A stretch of 64,000 nt of DNA from Paralithodes platypus (Eukaryota; Arthropoda; Malacostraca; Decapoda; Lithodidae): contig CM064530.1 of assembly GCA_032716605.1 (NCBI GenBank), positions 3,405,785 to 3,469,784 of the forward strand, read 5' to 3'. A program made the translations under genes and the position numbers. Under the pieces are notes generated by a model, which had not been told where the DNA came from, did not search any database, and saw only the letters and a program-made list of their open reading frames with translations. This document shows positions 1 to 10,495 of the stretch, one piece after another. Position 1 is the stretch's first letter. The number at the start of each line of letters is the position of its first letter.

Positions 1-176
1 ATGATGATACAGGATATACGACGCGTTTCACTGGACAACCAGCATTATCAAGTAAGGGTAGAATGATATAAAAGGTAAACAGGAAGAGAGTGGAGGATCA
101 GAGGAGGCGAAAATCAGGGGGCAAAAGTCTCCTATTGGTGGAGGGGTATTCTAGGAGTGCAAAAGGGGGAACCGCT

Positions 177-851
177 TCACGCAGGCGCACTGGATGCGGG
201 ATGGTGTTGGTCGGGTGGCGGGGTCAAAGCTGATTGGCTGCGTGGCCTAAGTTGTGTGGTCCGTGTGGTGCCGGCGGAAGACGAAGCTGAAGGAGGTAGC
301 ACGGGGAGCTGCGTCAAGGGCACCGGGGGGCGAGGAGTGGCGTTAGGTCCTGTAGCGTAGTGCCTTTTGGCAGAAGGAAGGATCTGAAGGTCTAGAGTTT
401 GGTTGTTGATGTTAGGATGTAAGGCTTGGATATATAACGCTTCGAGTATAGGTAATCTCCTTGGGTCACTTTCTTTATCGAGTATGGTGGTGTGTTTCTC
501 TAACTCGTTGCGTGTGAGGTGGGGGTGGTTGGGGGTGAGATAGTGGTCTTTGATGGCTCCAGCCTGAAGGTGAAGAGTTAACCGACGTGAAAGACGAGTC
601 TGCGTCATGCCAATATAGGAATTAGGTCCACAGTCCTCATAATTACAGGTATGTTGGTAAATGACGTGATCGTCGGTCATCGGGCTCTTTATCTTGGTGG
701 AAGCTGGTTTGTTGCGGAGAATGAGGTTGGAGGTCTTGGGGGATTTGTAATAAATTATTAATTTGATTTTGTTTTCCGGGTTGGTTGGGTGGACATGCTT
801 GGAGATTATTTCTTTTAAGACGGCCTCGTCATTTTTGTGTTCAGAGGACAT
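177..851 (-). pseudogene. Penelope-like GIY-YIG endonuclease domain
   Basis: About 224 codons in frame with the RT but separated by one TAG. A zinc-finger-like CNYEDC precedes YIGMTQTRLSRRL, a GIY-YIG core with the catalytic Arg. Conserved histidines follow (LHLQAGAIKDH), and ILEALYIQALHP contains the expected catalytic Glu. In PLEs this domain nicks the target DNA. The C-terminal 60 residues (RPPVPLTQLPVLPPSAS region) are Pro/Ser/Thr-rich and probably past the domain. The start at 851 is simply the first ATG after the stop; the original protein was probably one RT-endonuclease polypeptide. Confidence 0.8.
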
Positions 852-1648
852 CTAATTGCGGTAGAAGATCTTAATTTCATTTGGGGGGTCAATGTTGGGA
901 GGGCTTTGGGTGTACCATTTTTCAAGATGGTGGTTGATGGTGCTGGAGATGTCGGAGTTGGAGTATCCATTATTCACTAAAACTTGGGATAGTCTTTCTA
1001 GTTCCTGGTGGGTGTCGGCCCAGGTAGAGCAGTGCGTGAGGGCTCTCCTTACATAGGCGGAGATGGAGGATAGAAGATAACGGCGGGGGCATTCACTATC
1101 GCCGTTGAGGCATTGTCCTGTGTTAGTTGGTTTAGTGTAGACGGTGGTTTTGAACCCATGGTCGTTCAGAGCTACGAGGATGTCGAGGAAGGGGAGTTGT
1201 CCATTGTTAGATTTTTCAAAGGTGAAGTTAAGTCCGGAGGAGGTCATGAAGCGACGCTGGAGTTCCTGTAGTTCGTGGAGGTCCTTGATTTGCACGAAGA
1301 TGTCATCCACGTATCTACAGTAGACGGCGGGTCGTTGGGCAGCTAGGAGCTCTTCCTCGATGGTACCCATAAAAAAGTTCGCAAAAAGAACTCCTAGGGG
1401 GCTGCCCATCGCCATACCGTCTATCTGCTTGTACATGTTGCCCCGGGGGCAAAGGAAGAGGGCCTCCATGGTACACAGCTCCAGTAGTGTTTTCAGGGCC
1501 TTCTCCGGGATGTCCAGTGTTGGTGTATCAGGGCAATGGTAAATTCGACGTAGAATCATGTCAATGGTCCTATCCACTGGCACGTTGGTGAACAGGCTTT
1601 CTAAGTCGAGGGAGGCGATTGTGTGGTTGTTGTTCCGGGGGGCGTCTC
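852..1648 (-). pseudogene. Penelope-like reverse transcriptase domain (partial)
   Basis: About 265 codons of RT. From N to C one sees ASLDLESLFTNVPVDRTI, then IDGMAMGSPLG followed by VLFANFFMG (the PLE primer-grip/B-type motif), YCRYVDDIFVQ with the catalytic YVDD, LPFLDILVALNDHGF, and TTVYTKPTNTGQCLN, which resembles the PLE thumb. The 10 or so codons upstream of NNNHTIASL come from the antisense of the neighbouring inverted copy and are not RT. The frame ends in IKIFYRN then TAG at 852-854, directly followed in the same frame by the ATG of the endonuclease part. A complete PLE protein would have another 200 or more residues upstream. In an intact element the protein would reverse-transcribe its RNA at the target site. 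Confidence 0.85.
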
Positions 1649-2373
1649 GTAACAAACCAGCTTCCACCAAGATAAAGAGCCCGATGACCGACGATCACGT
1701 CATTTACCACATACCTGTAATTATGAGGACTGTGGACCTCATTCCTATATTGGCATGACACAGACTCGTCTTTCACGTCGGTTAACTCTTCACCTTCAGG
1801 CTGGAGCCATCAAAGACCACTATCTCACCCCCAACCATCCCCACCTCACACGCAACGAGTTAGAGAAACACACCACCATACTCGATAAAGAAAGTGACCC
1901 AAGGAGATTACCTATACTCGAAGCGTTATATATCCAAGCCTTACATCCTAACATCAACAACCAAACTCTAGACCTTCAGATCCTTCCTTCTGCCAAAAGG
2001 CACTACCCTACAGGACCTAACGCCCCTCCTCGCCCCCCGGTGCCCTTGACGCAGCCCCCCGCGCTACCTCCTTCAGCTTCGTCTTCCGCCGGCGCCACAC
2101 GGACCACACAACTTAGGCCACGCCCCTCGAATCAGCTTTGACCCCGCCACCCGACCAACACCATCCCGCATCCAGTGCGCCTGCGTGAAACGGTTCCCCC
2201 TTTTGCACTCCTAGAATACCCCTCCACCAATAGGAGACTTTTGCCCCCTGATTTTCGCCTCCTCTGATCCTCCACCCTCTATATATACCCTTCCTGTTTA
2301 CCTTTTATATCATTCTACCCTTACTTGATAATGCTGGTTGTCCAGTGAAACGCGTCGTATATCCTGTATAATC
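1649..2373 (+). mobile_element. Penelope-like element copy 2, 3' part only, inverted relative to copy 1
   Basis: This is close to the reverse complement of 1-710 and holds only the endonuclease region and 3' UTR. The two copies stand head to head with their truncated 5' sides touching at about 1648-1650. The shared 3' end runs to GTCGTATATCCTGTATAATC near 2370. Confidence 0.85.
1650..2141 (+). pseudogene. GIY-YIG endonuclease fragment of PLE copy 2
   Basis: Reads RNKPASTKIKSPMTDDHV, then a 1-nt deletion near 1708 (TTTACCACATACC against TTTACCAACATACC in copy 1) shifts the frame. From 1755 the frame MTQTRLSRRLTLHLQAG continues and matches copy 1 to about residue 115 with several substitutions. 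It encodes no RT, so it is a dead fragment. Confidence 0.8.
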
Positions 2374-2808
2374 ATGTACATTTATGTAACCCTGTACCTT
2401 ACCTTTGGATACCTTTGGATGTGTTCGCCGCTCTTCTAGCGGCACCAAGGAGCGCGACGCCCCTCGTTATGGGTGGAGATTTGGTGCAGTAGACTGTTTG
2501 AAGCAACAGCTCGCTCCCTTGCGAGGATGGGCTCGTCTGGCACTTTTTGCAGTTCAACATCTAGGGCTCTCTTGAAGTTGTCTAACGAGATGTCCCTCAT
2601 GTCTCTTACTCGCCGTGGGAGTTTGTTGAAGAGACGTGCGCCTCTGTGTGATAACCAGCCCTCTCGCAGAGAGCCCATAGCACCCCTGTTATTCATCCGG
2701 GGGATTTCGCATTCCCAGCCTCTCCTATCACTGAATTTCATGACTATCGGAGTATGTAGGTTTGGTACTAAACCCTCTGCGATTTTCCACGTGTATATTA
2801 TTAGGTAA
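2374..2808 (-). pseudogene. LINE (jockey/CR1-like) RT C-terminal fragment
   Basis: The frame ending at 2436 reads LRYLIIYTWKIAEGLVPNLH, then GARLFNKLPRRVRDMRDISL and DNFKRALDVELQKVPDEPI. This is the stereotyped C-terminal tail of jockey/CR1-type ORF2 in invertebrates. The catalytic RT motifs are absent, so it is a heavily 5'-truncated copy. The 3' UTR reaches the end of the PLE at about 2374. Codons upstream of LRYLI are not LINE-like. Confidence 0.7.
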
Positions 2809-2822
2809 CGTAACGTAACACC

Positions 2823-2975
2823 ATGAATTTTGCTCATCTCATTCATCTACTCCCTGCCACCCAGCGAAAACTCATCAGAGACCTGGAAACTTTGAATAAT
2901 AAAATTTCCAACGCAGAAATTGCCATATCTTTCAACCTCGTATGTATTAAAGAAAATGTATTACCTGGCTTTACT

Positions 2976-2977
<2 letters not shown>
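2823..2977 (+). pseudogene. possible N-terminal fragment of a Penelope-like ORF
   Basis: A frame reads LLPATQRKLIRDLETLNNKI and FNLVCIKENVLPGFTN before running into a TA microsatellite. This resembles the coiled N-terminal segment of some PLE proteins (Lys/Leu-rich, then a CxKExLxPxxxN pattern). It could also be chance. No downstream RT is attached. Confidence 0.3.
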
Positions 2978-3012
<35 letters not shown>

Positions 3013-3282
3013 GAGAATCGAGAAAAACCTACAGCTAGAAAGAATGCTAATCGATATAAAAGCCAACTCCTCTACCTGCCCTCCTCTTCCCCGTTGACGT
3101 CAGTACCTCAAGTCCTAAGTCAACATACCCACAGCCGGAGAGAGCAGCACTACCCCGAGGCGTCCTATTTCCAAACACTGTGTTGCCTAACCCCACCTAC
3201 CTAGGCTACAGGTCAACCGGGCAACAACCAGTACACCAGATCTTAACCAGGGGGCCATTTCAACCAGTATAGTGTACTGTAC

Positions 3283-3812
3283 AGTCACTTATAAATTTGT
3301 TTGGACCCCCTTACGTTTTTCTTTAAGCAATTATAACTATTTGCATTGATTTTTGGATGGAACTCTCTTTTCAATAAATAGTATAAATAGTTTGGTAGTT
3401 GATGTATAGACAATTATATTAATTAAGGGGAGATCTCCACTGGAGGGATTTTTTTCTTGACCTCTTTCTCCCTCATGTTTAGTCCCATTGCTTTTGATAT
3501 TATAAAACGTTTGCCCCATTAGTTTAGCGATTTTAAGAACTTTCACCCCATATTAAGACTTTTCGTGCAATTCAGGTGTCGATTTTATCCTGGAGAGCGA
3601 TAGCGAGCCTGTAATTTAAGAGGAACCGCCCTTCGGCCGGGACATTTTTCTACCGAAAAATGTACAAATTTATCTTGAAAAGGACTCAAGGGGGTGTAAT
3701 TTTAAGCTTGATGGAGGTCTAGGGAACAAACTAAATACCTCCCCTTAAGTCGTGTCCAGAGATATATTTCCATAATTATAAATGGGTGAGGTCCCCGAAC
3801 TTTTATGAGTGA
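3283..3812. mobile_element. family B foldback element split by an F1 insertion
   Basis: Related copies are at 9842-10035, 43953-44170 and 25229-25400. Its ends read CAGTCACTTATAAA and TTTATGAGTGACTG, inverted repeats of each other. It is interrupted at 3423-3748 by a minus-strand F1. Confidence 0.5.
3423..3748 (-). mobile_element. F1 MITE (TTAA family), nested
   Basis: Begins TTAAGGGGAG and ends CTCCCCTTAA, a perfect 10-bp terminal inverted repeat including TTAA. It contains the F1 hallmarks: GCGAGCGATAGCGAGCC, the hairpin ACATTTTTCTACCGAAAAATG and CTTGATGGAGGTCTAGGGA. It sits inside a B element, so it is younger than B. No coding capacity. Confidence 0.75.
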
Positions 3813-4058
3813 CTGCACATAGCAACCAGTAGGCTAGATCTCAACTAGTAGCCCATTTCAACCAGTATACATCTCAACCAGTAGGCTTTATATCAACTAG
3901 TAATTGGCAATTTCAACCAGTAGGCAGTAGAGATTCACCAGTGGGCCGATTCACCAGTGGGCCATTTCAACCAGTAGGCCTAGTCCATTTCAACCAATAG
4001 GCTATATATAAACTCTTAGCCTATTTCAAACAATAGTCCATTTCAATCAGTATACAAG

Positions 4059-4430
4059 TTAAGGGGTGGCTGGCCGTTTGTTTGCTCTATTAATTAATTT
4101 ATTCATAAATTATTTTTAGTTTCTTCCCTATACCTCCATCAAGCTTAGAAAAACACCCCCTAGACCTCCCTTCAAGATAAATTTGTACATTTTTCGGTAG
4201 AAAAATATCCCGGCCAAAGGCCGATTCCTCTTAAAATTGCAGGCTCGCTATCGCTCGCCAGGAAAAAATCGACACCTAAATGGCACGAAAGGTCTTAAAA
4301 TTGACAACCAAATGGGGCGAAAGGTGTTAAAATCGCCAAACTAATGGACCGAACGTCTTATAATATCAAAACTAGTGGGGCTAAACATTAGGGAGAAGGG
4401 GGTCCAGAAAAACGGTCTTCTCCTCCTTAA
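4059..4430 (+). mobile_element. F1 MITE, near full length (372 bp)
   Basis: Bounded by TTAA at 4059-4062 and 4427-4430, within the AACCAGTAGG tract. In order it shows CCTCCATCAAGCTTA, the hairpin ACATTTTTCGGTAGAAAAA, GGCCAAAGGCC, GCTCGCTATCGCTCGCC, then about 31-bp subrepeats of the type AATGGGGCGAAAGGTGTTAA. The ends TTAAGGGG and CCTTAA are inverted. Confidence 0.75.
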
Positions 4431-4595
4431 CCAGTAGATATTAACCAGTAGGCCATTTCAACTAGTATATCTCAACCAGTCGGCCATTTCACACAGTATA
4501 TTATATCTCAACGAGTAGCCCACTTCAACCAGTACACGGTCTAAAAAATCTATACGACCCGCATTCCAAACCTCTCCTAACAATAATAAATCCCC

Positions 4596-5041
4596 TTAAC
4601 CCGTGGAGCCCCGGCTAGTTTTGTAATGTTTGTTCACCAGAACCCGGCCGGTTTTCAAAAAATTGTTTTATTCCAGAAACAATAGCGAATGGGTTAGGAA
4701 TGAAGGAAAAACCACGAAAAACCGCTCAAAAAGCTTAAAAAATGGTCCTACAGAGCCCCCGAAAACGTATTTTACAAGAGTAAAAAATTGAAGGCAATTA
4801 GCCCCAAAAACCAGGTTATTGCGCGCTCACGCGCACGCATGTGGACTTTGAGAGTTTTCAACCATCGGCACGGTTGCGTGGGATACGTACACAGTTCCCA
4901 TACAAATCTGAGCCCTCTTGAGTGGCTACACCTGAGGTTACGGTCGGCGCAATTAGGGTGACGCGTCAGGCGCGTCTCTGGGGCTGTGCGTTACATACAT
5001 CGCCGACGCGTCAGACGTGTCGCTGGGGCTGTACGGGTTAA
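4596..5041. mobile_element. F6 TTAA element (446 bp)
   Basis: Ends are TTAACCCGTGGAGCCCCGGC and the inverted GCTGGGGCTGTACGGGTTAA: 17 of 20 terminal bases match. The 3' part is internally duplicated: GACGCGTCAGGCGCGTC and GACGCGTCAGACGTGTC, each followed by CTGGGGCTGT. Only one copy is in the window and it has no ORF. Confidence 0.6.
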
Positions 5042-5877
5042 GCAACACTCTCCACCAACCAATAACAACAAAGCAGCTGGTCAATCATTAACACACGACT
5101 GATCATGGCTAGAATTTTTTTTTTCTCCATCCTAGTTAATAATTCTGGGCACGCCATCACTCTAATTATCAACACAGCTTCAAATTGAACTTCCCGATTC
5201 CTTCCACGCCCAAATTAGTTCTTCTTTTATTCATCTGAACTCTATTGCTACGAGAGTTACTTCCGTTTTATTGCTTTTTTAATTATTGTAATTTAGGAGT
5301 GTCCTTTAGGAGTCATATAAATAATTGAGATAGTATCATTGGAAGATATTATTCAGCTTAGGAAGAACCTTTAGGACTCTAAGACTTAATTGTAGTTTTG
5401 AAACGGCATTTAGGAACAAAAGATAAGTTAGTTAAAATAGGACTTCGGAGGCTATCAATACTTCAGTATTGGTAAGCCAGCACACTGTAAGTCAAGAATA
5501 GCGTCAGGACAGGAGCCCCTTTTCGAGAACTCCAAGCTCTTGTAGTCAAATAATTGACCACCCACCGCTAGCATCCTATTACATCAGGCTTACCCCTCCA
5601 TAACACCGCATCGCATCAGGACCACCCTCGAATGTGGGGAAGATGAAAACAAATACATAAATAAATAAATAAATACAAATATATAATGAATTAATAAAAA
5701 TAAGAGTAATGTATGAGAAGGGAACTTTGAAAATAATATGATTGAAGAGAAAAGAATATTTAGGATATAGGCCTATTTAGAAGCTACAGAAGAAAACAAA
5801 TCTGAGAATAAAATAATAAACAAGAAGCACACCACACGGTTGATGGTTAATATGAAAGAGCAAAACATTCATCAGTA
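5042..5877. other. no recognisable gene
   Basis: AT-rich sequence with a short AAAT run near 5660. I see no ORF, repeat structure or RNA gene here. Confidence 0.6.
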
Positions 5878-6104
5878 AATTGACCACATGCGAATCTCAG
5901 GCTATAAGGAAGTTACAGATGTAGACATTGCCATTCCAGAATTACCAACTAAAATACGGTAGTAGTAGGCTACATTCTTCTATGTATGTATGTATGTATG
6001 TATGTATTTATATACTCAGGCACATACCCCATTGCTGGGGGTGGCTGACACGAGACAGAGCCCGAACAGAAACAACATTTAAAGTTAATTCCTTTCTGTC
6101 TCGT

Positions 6105-6178
<74 letters not shown>

Positions 6179-6215
6179 AACTTCCTTATAGCCGGAAACT
6201 CGCAAGTGGTCAATT
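5878..6215. mobile_element. family G foldback element with internal GA microsatellite
   Basis: Ends AATTGACCACATGCGAATCT and the inverted CGCAAGTGGTCAATT. It shares its termini with 9009-9237 and 43111-43340. A long GA run (about 6107-6173) has grown inside, next to the right arm. Confidence 0.65.
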
Positions 6216-6428
6216 GTTGTGGCGTTATCACCTCTCGCCGAACTCGTCTGTCCATACACATTTGTCGAACGAACGAGATGGTCGCCAAATATGCTAATCA
6301 TAAACACCAGTAGGCTACCGTTTATTAACGAAGAAAAAGAAGAAGGGAAGCTAATAACTGTTGACACTATAGGAATATAGGATCGATCAAAAAAGAAAAT
6401 GAGAAAATGAGGAACTGAAGGCAACTTA

Positions 6429-6784
6429 TTAACCCTTTGAAGATCCTGGCTATCATTTTTAAAGACGAATTTATGCAATTTGGGAAGGATATGTGGGAAT
6501 GATAAGGGTAAAGCCTACCTCACTAATCCCTCTGACTTCCAAATATTAAATAACCTTCCTGAGCTAAATAAAATCGTCTAATATCACAAAACAGAAAAGA
6601 AGCGCGTAATCGGATCTAGAAAGGGTTGGAAATGGAGAACAAGGGAAAATCCAGGTTATTTCGAGGGTTGACATAATCTTTACCAATATATATAATTCCC
6701 ACAGATCCTTCTTAAACTGTATACAATCGTCTAATGATAGCCAAAATAAACTGTCCAGATGCGTCACAACCTTCAGAGGGTTAA
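6429..6784. mobile_element. F2b elements, composite of partial copies
   Basis: Starts TTAACCCTTTGAAGATCCTGG. It includes a part in reverse orientation (GCGCGTAATCGGATCTAG) and ends CCTTCAGAGGGTTAA. The core motif AATCGTCTAATGATAGCC is clear. The last TTAA is also the first TTAA of the next F1. Confidence 0.5.
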
Positions 6785-6810
6785 GGGGGGATGAGCGTAT
6801 TTATTTGCTC

Positions 6811-6863
<53 letters not shown>

Positions 6864-7057
6864 ATAATTGGTTTAGTTTCCTCCTTAGACCTCCATCAAG
6901 CTTACCCCCCCCCCCCCCCCCCCGACCTTCCTTCAAGATAAATTTGTACATTTGTTGATAGAAAAATGTTGCGGCCGAAGGCCGATGCCTCTTACATTAC
7001 ATGCTCGCTATCGCTTGCCAGGTAAAAATCGACCCCCAAATGACACTAAAAATCTTA

Positions 7058-7088
<31 letters not shown>

Positions 7089-7207
7089 TGGGAGCGAAAG
7101 TTCTTAAAATCGCCAAACTAATGGGCCGAATGTCATACAATCTGAAAACTGATGGGACTAAAAATTAGGAAGAAGGGGGTCCAGAAATACGACCCATCTC
7201 CCATTAA
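6781..7207 (+). mobile_element. F1 MITE expanded by simple repeats
   Basis: Bounded by TTAA on both sides. An AT run (about 6815-6860), a C run (6906-6923) and a long A run (about 7061-7088) lie within otherwise normal F1 sequence (GGCCGAAGGCCG, GCTCGCTATCGCTTGCC, GGGCGAAAGTTCTTAAAATC-like units). Confidence 0.7.
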
Positions 7208-7391
7208 GATGGGAACAAGCCAATATCTCTCCAGCTCCAAAAAAAAAAAAGAAAAAAAAAAAAAAAAAGAGACTATAAATTCTTAGGCGTAAATTGTGGC
7301 GATATGATCTCTCGCCGAAAAGGTCCTGTCCATGTGTGTGTGTGTCGAATGATGGGATGAACGCCGAATATGGTAGGGTGAATTATTGGTA

Positions 7392-7494
<103 letters not shown>

Positions 7495-8002
7495 ATAAAG
7501 GAGGAAGAATAAGCTAGGTAAAGGAGCAGTCATACGTAAACAAATACATAAGGAATGGAGAAGAAGAAACAGAAGAAGAGAGAGATGAAGGGAACAAAAC
7601 AAGTAAACAATATATAAAGCATGGGGAGGAAGAAAACAGAACAACAGAGGGATGAAGAACCAAACCACTAAACAATTCAATAAGGAATGGAGAGGAAGAA
7701 GGGAGGGATGGGGAAAGTAAACGAGTCAACAATATGTAAGGAATGAGGAGGATGACAAATAAGAAGAGAGAGATGGGGAACAAAACACCGGTACAATTAA
7801 TAAGGAATGAGGATGACGGAAGTGGAGAAGAAGAAAGACAGGAAGAGGAATAGGAAGAAGAAGCAGCAGACTAGTGCAACAAAAAATAGCATAACTAGAA
7901 ACTGAGTAATCTTGAGTCAGTCAGAGGCACTATAATACAAGGCTACCATTGAGCAATGTAAGGGGAAGTACATTCTTTACAATGAAGCACCTTGGTTGAG
8001 TC

Positions 8003-8103
8003 CGAGAACTTTCAGTCTTCTACTGTACTTCTCACTTCTCAGCTTGATCTTCCTCTGTCCAATTACTCTTCTTTCCTATTTTACTCCAGCCATCTGGTCT
8101 GGT
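8003..8103. repeat. left arm of an inverted repeat (partner 10071-10172)
   Basis: GAGAACTTTCAGTCTTCTAC through CCATCTGGTCTGG recurs almost unchanged as the reverse complement 2 kb downstream. No other copy was noticed in the window. Confidence 0.7.
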
Positions 8104-8104
8104 A

Positions 8105-8314
8105 CTCCTTCTGTACCGGCGATGTCTTTTAACTTAATTCTGGCTACTCTTAGATAATTGTATTAAGTTTATAAAGGGCCCTCAGCAATTAACAAGCTTC
8201 GAACTATCTCGCTTCACCCTTTTTACTACCACAGATCCTTTTTAAGCTGCACAAAATCGTCTATATATAGCTACAGTAAAATTAAAAAGACGTCGCCGGT
8301 ACAGAAGGGGTTAA
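8105..8314. mobile_element. F2 MITE
   Basis: CCTTCTGTACCGGCGATGTC at the left; the inverted GACGTCGCCGGTACAGAAGG then GGTTAA at the right. The middle carries the conserved AGCAATTAACAAGCTTCGAA and AAAATCGTCTATATATAGCT. About 210 bp, no ORF. Confidence 0.7.
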
Positions 8315-8344
8315 GAATAGCTATTACACCACTTACTTGTGATA

Positions 8345-8563
8345 TTAACCCTTCCACGGTCCGATTACGCACTTCCTTTCTGTTTACTAGCTAAATTTGG
8401 ACGATTATATTCAGATTTGGAAGGATACATGGAAGTCGGATGGTTAAGTGCAATAGTCTTGACCCTTTTAGTTCCCACAGATCATTCCTAAGCTATATTA
8501 AATCGTCCAATGATAGCCAGAATGAACTATCAAAATGTAACATAATTATCAAAGAGTTATTAA
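8345..8563. mobile_element. F2b MITE variant
   Basis: Bounded by TTAA at both ends (TTAACCCTTCCACGGTCCGA and AAAGAGTTATTAA). Internal AAATCGTCCAATGATAGCCA is shared with 11615-11831 and 43733-43949. Confidence 0.6.
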
Positions 8564-8643
8564 TAGGTAGCATATTATATTATCTACTTGGGATATTAAA
8601 GGATCTAAAAATAAAAAATCAGATAAGGAAGTAGCCTACATCC

Positions 8644-8861
8644 TTAAGCCGGTATCACACGAGCGCTTTTTCACTCAACATTTATCCTTAACACTGGTCT
8701 AGCAGCTGATGAGGTAAACATTTGATATTTTTGTGTTACCTAAATTCATCTATCATCAGTCTAGTTTCCGATACCAGTGCAAAATACTCCAGAAATGTTG
8801 CCAGAAAAATGTTGATCATCGAATGTTGACTATAAAATCTCTCGTGTGATACCGGCTTTAC
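8644..8861. mobile_element. F3 MITE (TTAA family)
   Basis: TTAAGCCGGTATCACACGAG at the left and the inverted CTCGTGTGATACCGGCTTTA at the right. The body includes CATCAGTCTAGTTTCCGATA. Other copies: 9373, 12427 and 44201. Confidence 0.7.
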
Positions 8862-9008
8862 GTAGACACAATAACTCTACTTGTGATAAGGTTTGGTAAA
8901 TAAAAATGAAAAACTTGCAAACCAGACAAAATAACTTATCAAAATCATTATGTGGAAATAACGCATTGAAGATCAGGTAAGGTACAGGTATAATTAAACT
9001 CAGGGATT

Positions 9009-9100
9009 AATTGACCACTTGCGAGTTTCAGGCTATAAGGAAGTTGGAGCTGTGAACATTGATAATGAACATAAATGCTATAATAATGTAGGTTTCTGGT

Positions 9101-9147
<47 letters not shown>

Positions 9148-9237
9148 TTCCAACCATATTTTAGCGGGCAAATCTGATAACTATTAGTGTTTACGGCTCC
9201 AACTTCCTTATAGCCTGAAACTCGCAACTAGTCAATT
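9009..9237. mobile_element. family G foldback element
   Basis: AATTGACCACTTGCGAGTTT and the rest of a roughly 43-bp arm are inverted at the right end (TGAAACTCGCAACTAGTCAATT). An AT microsatellite (about 9103-9144) fills the centre. Confidence 0.7.
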
Positions 9238-9372
9238 AAAGGTGTCTGGCAATAAATAGATAGATATATCGATAATACCCAAGCCTCTAAGTTAGTTTTA
9301 CGAACAGGTACTGTATTGCACAATACCTTGTATTTGAAATTAGACAACGTTTGTTGTAATATTTTCTATTGT

Positions 9373-9566
9373 AAAGCCGGTATCACACGAGCGCTTTTTC
9401 CCTCAACATTGGGCTGGCAGCTTATGAGGTCAACATTTACAAACTTTCGGTTACCTAAATTCATCTACCATCAGTCTAGTTTCCGATATCAGTGCAAGAT
9501 AGTCCAGGAATGTTGCCAGAAATTTTTTGATCATCGAATGTTAAATATATAAAAGCTCTCATGACA
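9373..9566. mobile_element. F3 MITE, decayed right end
   Basis: Left end AAAGCCGGTATCACACGAGC and the body match 8644-8861. The right terminus is degraded to AAAAGCTCTCATGAC. Confidence 0.65.
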
Positions 9567-9647
9567 AAAACGTTCAAGGTTGGCTACGCTCGGATATCAT
9601 AGTCTTCAGCCAACTCATAATAGTTCGTGGATACCGTATGTTCTTCT

Positions 9648-9841
9648 TTAACCCGTTCAGTACCAGGGTCGTCCTTTTCATAATACTCTGGCAACTATTA
9701 GACGATTTTATTCAGCTTAGGAATTAATATCAGGCTACAAACTACCACATATCATTCTTAAGCTGTATAATATCGTCTATACAGTAGGCCTACACAGCTA
9801 GAATAAAATATAGCACACGTCACTGGTACTCAAAGGGTTAA
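9648..9841. mobile_element. F2 MITE
   Basis: TTAACCCGTTCAGTACCAGG to GGTACTCAAAGGGTTAA, inverted, with TTAA at both ends. Its right TTAA touches the following B element. Confidence 0.65.
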
Positions 9842-10035
9842 ACAATTATAACTATCTGGATATATTTATGAATGGAACTTACTTTTCAATGAATAGTAGC
9901 CTATATAGCCTACAGTATTATCATTTTGTAGTTGATGTATAAAAGAATATGTTCATAAATTAGTTTCCGCAGATATATTTCCATAATTAGAAATAAGTGA
10001 AGTCCACAATTATTTAAGCGTGGGCTAAAGACTAT
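9842..10035. mobile_element. family B foldback element
   Basis: ACAATTATAACTATCTGGAT through AAGCGTGGGCTAAA parallels 43953-44170. This copy has no F1 insertion and so serves as an unoccupied paralog of 3283-3812. Confidence 0.5.
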
Positions 10036-10070
10036 AGCATCCGAGTGTATAATATATTACCCCCCCCCCC

Positions 10071-10172
10071 CCAGACCAGATGGCTGGAGTAAAATAGGAA
10101 AGAAGAGTAATTGGACAGAGGAAGAACAAGCTGAGAAGTGAGAAGTACAGTAGAAGACTGAAAGTTCTCAGG
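10071..10172. repeat. right arm of an inverted repeat (partner 8003-8103)
   Basis: Near-exact reverse complement of the left arm. The 2-kb interval holds six MITE or foldback copies. Confidence 0.7.
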
Positions 10173-10339
10173 CTGTTTATTTGTTCTTATAGGCGAGTAG
10201 TTTTCAACACTCCTATGAACAGGGTATAAATATTTGGATTTAAAATAGTCTCATAGATCAGTAGGCTACTATAAATTACGTCGTGTGTCAAAGCGGTTCT
10301 AGTTCCTTTACCCAACACATAATTATTTGTCAGTAAGAA

Positions 10340-10495
10340 ATTACCATAATTATATATCTATCTATCTATCTAGCTATTGCCTGACGCCGTGATCCCCGAA
10401 GGGGTGGCCACGAACGAACCGCCCCCATGCACCTCTGTCCCCAGTCAGTCGACGCGCCTCCCCCCCAACCAGCACCGCCTTCGTTCATGTACTTC
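10340..10495 (-). mobile_element. LINE 3' terminal fragment with GATA tail
   Basis: The minus strand ends GGGGACAGAGGTGCATGGGG, GTGGCCACCCCTTCGGGGAT, then GGCGTCAGGCAATAGC and GATA repeats. The same 3' terminus with a GATA tail follows the LINE C-terminal frame at 48412-48660. The 10496-10950 sequence after it shows no gene. Confidence 0.6.

Larger units (their letters stand above)
1..1648 (-). mobile_element. Penelope-like element copy 1, 5'-truncated and broken
   Basis: On the minus strand this carries a reverse transcriptase region followed by a GIY-YIG endonuclease region, the domain order typical of Penelope-like elements. It is cut at its 5' side at about 1648, where it meets a second copy in the opposite orientation. 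Its 3' end reaches the window edge. The RT lacks its N-terminal part and an in-frame TAG separates the two domains, so the copy is dead as written. Confidence 0.85.
3225..4545. repeat. degenerate CATTTCAACCAGTAGGC repeat tract hosting MITEs
   Basis: Irregular, diverged repetition of AACCAGTAGG and CATTTCAACCAGTA at 3225-3290, 3815-4058 and 4431-4540. The tract is interrupted by a B element and by one F1 element at a TTAA. No coding potential was seen. Confidence 0.6.
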
